Of a stretch of 64,000 nt of DNA, positions 52,201-61,200 are shown piece by piece. Below the pieces are notes generated by a model, which saw only the letters and a program-made list of their open reading frames with translations, was not told the origin of the DNA and made no database searches. Origin of the DNA: Solea solea. Taxonomy: Eukaryota; Chordata; Actinopteri; Pleuronectiformes; Soleidae. The translations under genes were made by a program, and so were the position numbers. Positions within the stretch are counted from its first letter, which is position 1; the number at the start of each line of letters is the position of its first letter. The stretch lies in the NCBI RefSeq assembly GCF_958295425.1, contig NC_081135.1:21894180-21958179 (forward strand), read 5' to 3'.

Positions 52201-55200
52201 GACCTCGTGGCTATCAAGGACTCAAAGTGAGCTTCTTTGTGATCAATGCTGGGCCATAGTCTGTATTTACTTACTCATGAGCCCAATGCATCTGAAAAAA
52301 GATAGATAATCACACAAATATGAAAAAGTGAAATTTCATGAGCTTGCATTTGATTTGTCAGCTGTCTTTTATTTATTTTTTTAATTGTCAGCAGTCAATA
52401 GTTAAATACTGTATTGTATTAGTTTGACTAAATTGATCATTGTGTTTGACAGGGTGATCCTGGTCCCCCTGGCCTTCCTGGAGAGAAAGTATGACTAATC
52501 ATTCATACAGTACATTCTACAATTATAAAACTTCCTCTGTCTTGATTAACTGAGATGTTGTCACAACCTTTTTCGCTTCCCCGCAGGGTGATAAACTAGC
52601 TTTTGTGAGTGAGAAAGGAGACAAGGTGAGAATTTTATTCAGATGTTTTTACTGTTATATGCTGTTTGTGTAGGTACTATTTTTTCCTCTATTTTATGAC
52701 AAAAGAAAATCAACTAAGCTTTATGATGTATTCCTTCTAAAAGAGAAAAACAAAATCCTGAGGCAGTTTTCTTTTTGTGAAGGTATTGTATTAATGTTAG
52801 ATGGAACACAGTGTAAATGGTTGTCAGAGAACAGAAACTCTAATATTGACAATGATTTTCTCACTAATATCACATTAATATCTCAATGCTGTAAACTGAA
52901 ATGTCTGTTACATGAGCATTGTAATGGATTTTATAATGTTTCTGGTTTGTTTTGTCAATGCCTGAAAATTGTGGATTACCTAATAGGTTTTTAAAAAATA
53001 TTTTACATTGTATCTTTGATGGGAGAATATTCTCAATCCTGAGAACTAACTAAACTTCCACTTCAATCCTACTTGTTACCTGTGTTAATTTCCTGTTTTA
53101 TTCCAAATTTAGACAAACATTGTTCATGCATTGGAAATGTATTGAGCTGTGGCTGTTGTTGATTGTTGCCTTCTCTCTGCAGGGTGACCCAGGATTTCGT
53201 GGACCACCCGGTCCCCCTGGACCTCCACAGGGAGTGGAAGGAAGTACGACAGTGCATGTACCTGGACCACAGGTATTCCATGAGTTTGATGAGAATTTAA
53301 CAGAAACTGTGATGGTTTTATGTACAATTTGTTAAGTGCATGTCTGTTTACAACGACATTTCTAAAAGTTCACCCAGAATCTGCTATTTTCTGAAAGTGT
53401 TTCTCATTTTTGTAGGGAGACAGAGGACTTGTAGGAGAGAAAGGAGAGAAGGTCTGTATCGTGCATTTAGCAAGTGTTGAGATGCATGTCTGTCATTATT
53501 CTGCTGTTATTATTTTATCTTTTATTTAAATATTATACTTTTTTAAAACGTTTGATTTCTTTTCCAGGGCATTTGCACTGCTCTTCAGAGTGGTATCAAA
53601 GGTGAACCTGGGCCACCTGGATCAAGGGTAAGGGGGAATATACAGTATATAGTATACACACATACTGTACACACATAAATTCAACATTTATAATCGATAG
53701 AATGATTGTTCAAAAGATGTAATTAACACTACGTTTTGATGTGTTTAAACTCTTAATTAATCCAATTCATTTCCTGTGTCTTTAGGGTAAAGTTGGCAAG
53801 GATGGAGATGATGGACCAAAGGTAACCTGAGCTTATCATATTATCACTTTTGTGTTCTACGATAACTTACTTGCATTTAAAGTACAACCCACATTTGCGC
53901 AGGGAGATAAAGGTTACGCAGGTGTTCCTGGATACACTGGTCCCCAGGTAATTAATCCGTCTTTTTAAAACTGACTTCAATTTGAAACATTATGTCATTA
54001 TGTTGAAGTATGTGATGATCTAACAGACACTTTATTTTTCTTGTTCAGGGTGAAAAGGGAGAAAAAGGACCACCAGGTTATGTAAGTGATCTCACTCCTC
54101 CCTCTCTTCTTATTTTCACCCTCCCCATTTCTCCCCCATCAGCTTTAAAGATACATTTCAAATGTCACCAGCAGATGGCGCCACATAGTTACTCATTTGT
54201 GCTACATTTGCAAAGTCAAGTGGATGTTTCTTTTGTCTTCTAAATTAAATGACATCATTTGAGTTTGCCTGTAACCTCAGCAAAAAGGCTCAACTTAAAG
54301 CCATTTTTTTTGGCTCATGAAGATTAAGTTTCAGTTAAAAAAATGATGTATTCACTATGAAAAATTCTCTATTTTCATGTATATCATGCACTTAACTTGT
54401 TTGGACTCCTGAGCTCACTGTCTCACTCCTTCTACTCTACTCTACTATTCCAAATATATTGATTTAAATTCGAGCACCTAAAACAAATCTTTAAAGATGT
54501 GGAATACCAGGAAGGGGGCAGCTCACAAAAATAAAAATAAAATAAGTAAATGTGTGGGTTCATATGGGATCCACAATTAAAAAAAAGAAAAGATTAAGAG
54601 ACTCTGTTGTTGCTTATCCGGCTGCGGGTTTCAGTCTAAGCAGTGAGGCCCAGGCCAAAACAGACATGAAAGAAAGATTTGATCTGACCAAGGAAAAACT
54701 ATTTAATTGTATCTATATTTACTTCAACAATAACAATTGACAGGTGTAAAAAAATGGATGCTTAAAAACTTTGTATCTTTTTTTTTCATTTTAGGACACT
54801 GGTGCTTCTACACGTCCTGGTCCTCCTGGTTCACCTGGTTTTCCAGGGTTACAAGGAGAAAGGGGTAAAATGAGGCCATATTATGGCACCATATATAATG
54901 TACTGAATACACATTCACACTCACGTATGCATTTACCTACTTATCTGTGTTTTGTCACTTTGGGTCTCTTCTTGGTCGGTAGGTTTTCCTGGTCCTCAGG
55001 GAGAAGCAGGTCCACCAGGTAAATAGAATAAAACATATCTACTCAATGTCATTCATGTAACTACAGTGCTTTAAGGGTCCATATACCAGCTTATCTCAAC
55101 TAACAATAAACCTTTTTCTTGTACTTCAGGGCGACACATCGAAGGGCCTCGAGGAGAGAAGGGTGAGAAGGGCGATGTAGGCGAGAAAGGAGAAATGGGT

Positions 55201-58200
55201 GTAGAAGGAGAATCTCTGGCTGGACCTCCGGGACAACCAGGAGCTGCTGGACCCCCTGGACCACCAGGACTCCCAAGTATGTCCCATTGTTCCTAATGTA
55301 ATTGAAATAATCAAATACCTTTATAAAAAGTAAACTAATGTGTGTGTTAATGTGTATGCGTGTGTGTTTGGTTTGTGCTCTGACAGTTGACCCTGATGAG
55401 TGTGACATCCAGAAAGGTAATCCTGGCCCACCTGGACCTCCAGGGTTACAAGGGGAATTGGGACAGAAAGGTAACAACAATGTTTTACTGCTGATTAAAA
55501 AACAGTATATGATAAATTGATTGGCAAATCAATCCAATCACAGTTCTGGATTACAGAACCCATACATTTGATTTTCTTAAATTGGAGTTTGCATACCTCT
55601 TACTAGGTGACCGAGGAGATACCTGTGTTCAGTGTGAATCACTTGGCCCACCTGGATTACCTGGTCCTCTTGGGCCTAAAGGAGAGCATGGTAAGTTAGA
55701 TCTGGTCCATACTATACACTGTACACCCCCATCTGCTTCAGTGTTTTGCCCTGTGCTTGATATGTCTGATACGGCCTTCTTGTTCTTGAACGACGTGTTC
55801 TCAAACGAGTGTGGTCATTCTCTGACTTCCATCTTCAACGTGACATTTTATGTTTTTGGTGGTTGTGCGTGGAATCGTAGTTGATCAGCAGTTTCTGGCA
55901 CCAACAGCTATGCCGTGTTTAAAGTTACTTAAATCGCCTTTCTTTCTCATTGTGATGCTTAGTCTCAGCAACTTCAGCAGGTCATCTTGACCATGTCTAC
56001 ATGCCTAAATGAGTTACTGCTAAATGTCCATCTTCATCTCCATCTTCTGGCAGGACCTCCTGGGCTAGTAGGAGGCAAAGGGCAAAAGGGTCAGTCTGGC
56101 TTTCCTGGACAACCTGGAAGACCTGTGAGTAGAATTCAAGATCCAAGTTGAACGTCCTGACGGCTTCACTGAGGGACATGGAGAAATTGAAATATTCTTT
56201 TTGACCTCTGCAGGGTTCTCAAGGTAGTCCCGGCCTTATGGGAGCTCCTGGTGCTGTTGGGGAACCAGGGGACATATTCATAGCCCCTGGTCTGAAGGGA
56301 GACAAAGGTCTTCCTGGTGTTGCTGGTTCACCGGGGCTGCCAGGGTTGAATGGACAGCCAGGTATAGATGGCCGCCCAGGTGTACCTGGCCTCAAAGGAG
56401 AACCTGTAAGTCTTTTTTTGGCCACATGGAGAGATCGTGCATTGTAAACATGCTAAATGGAATTCAGCCATCATTTTTGTTTCATTTGTTGCACCTGTGC
56501 TTTTCCCTTATGTGACATGTCACAATGGCCCTTTGTCAGCCTTTTATTTATAACAATAGTAAATATCTAACTTCTCTATCAAATTCTTTTAGGCCACGGA
56601 GGGCATTAAGGGCGACCGTGGACCTTATGGCGACCCTGGTCTTATTGGACCCCCAGGAGAGAGAGGTCCCCCTGGTCTTCCAGGTGTTGGCCAACCAGGA
56701 GAGCCTGGAGAGAAAGGTGGCTCAGGGAGACCAGGAACTCCTGGAGCTGCTGGAGTTCCAGGTAGGAATAAGATCTTCACAGATACTAGTGCTGGGCGGT
56801 ATGACCAAAAAAACAGTGTTTTGCAAAATGTCACTGGTTTCACAGTATATAACACAGGATTCTTTTATGCATGACCATGAGTGAGCACTCATGGTGTGTC
56901 TACTAATGTAACTTCATACATTCTTGGTTCTCTCAGATGAGTTTTCTGCTAAGGTGGTGGAGTAAATGGACTATACTTGCAATTACTACTACAGTTACTT
57001 CTTCAGCTAAAAGCCTGAAGCATGTGTGCTGTAGCAGTGAAAAAGCTCCCCCCCCCGTCGAACAGTGTTTTGCTGCTCCACGTTCTATTTTTCATATACC
57101 AATCTTGTATATGAATATACTATAACCGGTATACTGTCGAGCACTAACAGAAAGACAAACTCATGGTAAACTGTCTCTCAGTATTGTATTTGTACCCACC
57201 AAACACTGGTCTTGCACAGACATTATAATGTCTTAATGGATAAATCATACTTTCCACTCACCAGGTACTAAGGGTGAGCCAGGTGTGGGTGTGAGCTTTC
57301 CTGGACCTCAGGGAGTACCCGGACCACGGGGTGAAACCGGGAGACCTGGACTTCCAGGTGAGCAACACCATGGTGACTGATCTTCAGTAGTTAGCTGTAG
57401 GCAACTGGACTTGCACGAGTTTAGTTAAAGATGTTTTACCTCTCATCCAAAAGCCTTTCTCAGGTTGTGAATGAAGCAATTCCAAGTACAAGTTCGCCTT
57501 GTGCCTGCAACCGCATCACAACCTGCATTGATATTCATAGTACAACAGCACTCCCTCTTGTGCGATATTGCTTAACCATATTAGTTGTATCAATGTTGGA
57601 GCCATTCTGATCATTTATCCTGATTATCGGGTCTTATTTTTGCTTACACTTCGTGTGTTATGGTTATGGTGACGGTGCACAGGGAGTGGCTGAGTCTTTA
57701 CGTGTCTTTACTACACGTACATAACCTCAAATTGTTGGTAGTTAGCCCTATTTTCATGCAGCATATTGTTGATTGCAGGGGACAGAGGCTTGTCAGGAGA
57801 TTCTGGATTGCCAGGTTTCCCCGGACAAAAGGGCGACCCAGGACAGCCTGGGATTGGTTTTCCAGGGCAACCCGGTCCGAAAGGTATGCTTCTCCATGTT
57901 GTTCGAATTACTTCCTGCATACTTTTACCATTTGATATGCTTACAGAAAATGGAAATAGACTGTAAATAATACAAGTGCATGGACAGAATATGGATGTCA
58001 GAGGAATTATTGTTCCCATGTTTTTAGGAATTAGTGGAATTCCAGGAGCTCCAGGATTAACAGGAGAGCTAGGAAGACCAGGGAAGGACGGCTTGGCAGG
58101 ACTGCCTGGTACATCTGGACAAAAAGTGTGTATTTGTGTGCATTTATATGCACTAATTCTGCTTTCACAGAATGTGTAAATTACTTAAGATGCTGGAATC

Positions 58201-61200
58201 ATGAGTCTTTTAACTGCACCTTACAGGGTGAACCAGGACGAGGTCTCCCTGGTCCAAAAGGGTTGCAGGGCGTCCCAGGGATTCCTGGATTCCAGGGAGA
58301 GAAGGGTAGCATCGGAATGCCTGGAATTCCTGGGAATGAAGGGAAAACAGGACTACCAGGACCTCAGGGGACTAAAGGTACTGTCGGCAAATGGAAAAAG
58401 GACTGATTCCAGCTACACTTAACTGGCTACTCTTAAATACTGAACCAAACAAAATATTGTATTTCTGTGGTCTTCAAAATTAGGTGACATTGGACCTCCA
58501 GGCGCTCCCGGACTGGTTGGCTTACCAGGTACACCAGGAAAAGGATCACCTGGAGCTCCAGGACCACAGGGACCTCCTGGAGAGCCTGGACCAGCAGGTG
58601 AGTTGAAACATTTGGAGGTGTGTTGGTGATCACTGAGTCCTAACTCTATCTATATCAGTGGTTCTCAATTATTTTCTTCATGCCCCCCCTAGAGGACAGA
58701 AATGTTGTCACGCCCACCCCCTGAATTGAAATAGTATTGTGAACCTGATAATATTTATTTATTTATCTGTATAAACCACTGCATGAGTTGTCCCCCCCCT
58801 GACACCTCACTGCGCCCGCCCCACTATTTGAGAAGTACTGATCTATATAGAATTTCCTACTTTTATAAGTTTTATGAAAACCCCAGATAAGTATATTTGT
58901 ATGTGTGCATGCTGAACAGGTAGAGAGGGTGTAAAGGGAGAACAGGGTTTCCCTGGTCCTTCTGGTCTGGACATGCCAGGGCCTCAGGGAGAGAAAGGAC
59001 TCCCAGGATTCCCAGGATCTCCAGGCTCTAAAGGCCTGCCAGGGCCTCCAGGATTACCAGGCAGGGATGGTCTGATTGGAAACCAAGGTGAGCTACTAAC
59101 GCAAGGTTTCTCGTTCCCTTTGAACGGAGAGGCATCAAGCATTGCCGAAGTCCATTGTGGGTCTGTTGCGTTACTTTGCTTGTAAATAGGCAAATATACC
59201 AATAGGTGCTAGCCAGTCAAATCATATTTATGCATTTAGCTCAACCACTACAAAGCCCAAACAGAGCTCTCAGACAAGGTTGTTCACCCTGTTGCTGATG
59301 TTGTTGTTGGGAAAAGTGCATTGTGACATTGACAAGACATTGTGGATATCATTTCACCATCACCTAAGCAATATTACCAACTCTTGTAACGTAGTCGCCA
59401 TGACAGACACTGCTCTGCTAATGTCTTCTAGCCACCTCCAAATATTGTGTATTATTCAGCATCTCCCGCTGTGTTCGCACATGGAATCTGGAAGGGTGAT
59501 CTAGTGGAGAATTTCCAAAACATTTTATGCCAACAAAATATGGACAACCTCGGAAACATGTGAGGGGTTCAGAGCATGTCTGAAAGCACCATTTCTGAAG
59601 CATTATTTTATTTAGTAAGTAAGGTAATGTTGTCATCACAATTTTGCTGAAAATCTGTGTTATCAAATTAAAAGCCTTCAAAGGAAGGAACAAAAGAATG
59701 ACAAAGTAAAACAAATTGAATGTACATAGTGGAAGTGAAATAGTGGAGAAATAGATCTTTTTTTCTATGTACTTATTTAAAAAATAAAAAGTAAACATCT
59801 GTCAGGACAGTTACAATCATTGGAGGAATGCCCTGTTCATCAAGCCAGAGGCTGGATTTTATATTTATATATAATATGACTGACAGTAAAATAAATCTTT
59901 TTCGTCTCTTTTAAACTCACTTTGTGATTTTGTTTGCTAGGTCCTAAAGGTGAAATGGGGGTCATGGGGACACCAGGTACACCAGGATTTTCTGGTCCAG
60001 CTGGTACATCTGGATCTCCAGGTCTGAGAGGTGAGGAAGGCAAAATGATGAAAATCTATTTAAAGTTGTACTGCTTTTTTGTTTTACTTATGTCAGCAGC
60101 AATATTAATTTTTATTTCCAACCTGCCCACTCAGGTGATCCTGGTATCCCTGGACCAAGAGGTGGTATTGGAGAGCCTGGACCAAATGGAGAAAGGGGAG
60201 AACCAGGTATTCAGGGACCTCCAGGGACCATGAACAAAGTCGACATGGTAAAGATGAGGGGGGAGAAAGGAGACATTGGAGACAAAGGTAGAAAACAGCA
60301 CACTGGTCCGTAGAGACAATACAACAGACTTGTTGATGATTCTGTGTATTGATCAGTTGACAAAATGTCTCAGTTCAGCGCTTCATTTTAAACTAAATGT
60401 TTCTGTCAGGTGATAGTGGGTTTGCTGGAGAGAAGGGCCACCGTGGAATTCCTGGAAACCCTGGAATGCCAGGCAAAGATGGAGATCCCGGATTACGTGG
60501 GCAGCCAGGTGACCTACTTTAACACATAAACAAAGCTTAAAGGCTATTGTTACCTTCACATGAAAAATACATTTGATTTGACTTATTTTGATGAAAATGG
60601 CTACTCTTTGTTATCCAAAGAAAATGAAAGGGAATGAAATATTAATTTCTTGATCTCACTAATATGCCTTAGGTGAGAAAGGAGAGCCTGGTTTTCCTGG
60701 AGAGCCTGGCAATATTGGACTGACTGGACAGAAGGGCTCTGGAGGAGAAATGGGAATACCAGGTAAAGAAATAACAAAATGACTAGATTTTTATTTGCTA
60801 CAGTGAAATATAAAATCAGAACGCACATGTGTGAAAGCATTACATTTATTCTAGCAAGGAAAGAAAAGGCAAAGTGTGATATTTCGTTTGTATGCAACAT
60901 TGTTTTGAATCAAAATTGTGTTTGTGCAGGTGTGGTTGGTCCAAAAGGTACAAAAGGAGAAACTGGTATACCGGGACATCCAGGATTCAGCGGCACAGAT
61001 GGACAGAAAGGAGATACGGGTGTACCTGGTGAGCCAGGTGTTGGTATGCCAGGATATCCAGGAGAAAAGGTAACCCCCCGGCTATATATATAAAGCTTGA
61101 TGCTCACCTACTCTGTAATGACAACTGGCCGCTGGATTGTATATATAATATATGTGTGCATTGGCATGAAATCTTCTAATCAAAAACATCAGTGTTAAAA

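Noticed and set aside
56219..56425. Minus-strand Pro/Gly-rich ORFs opposite col4a1 exons (also at 57711, 58984, 59840, 60910)
   Set aside because: They are reverse-strand shadows of Gly-X-Y exons, which read as Pro-rich on the opposite strand.
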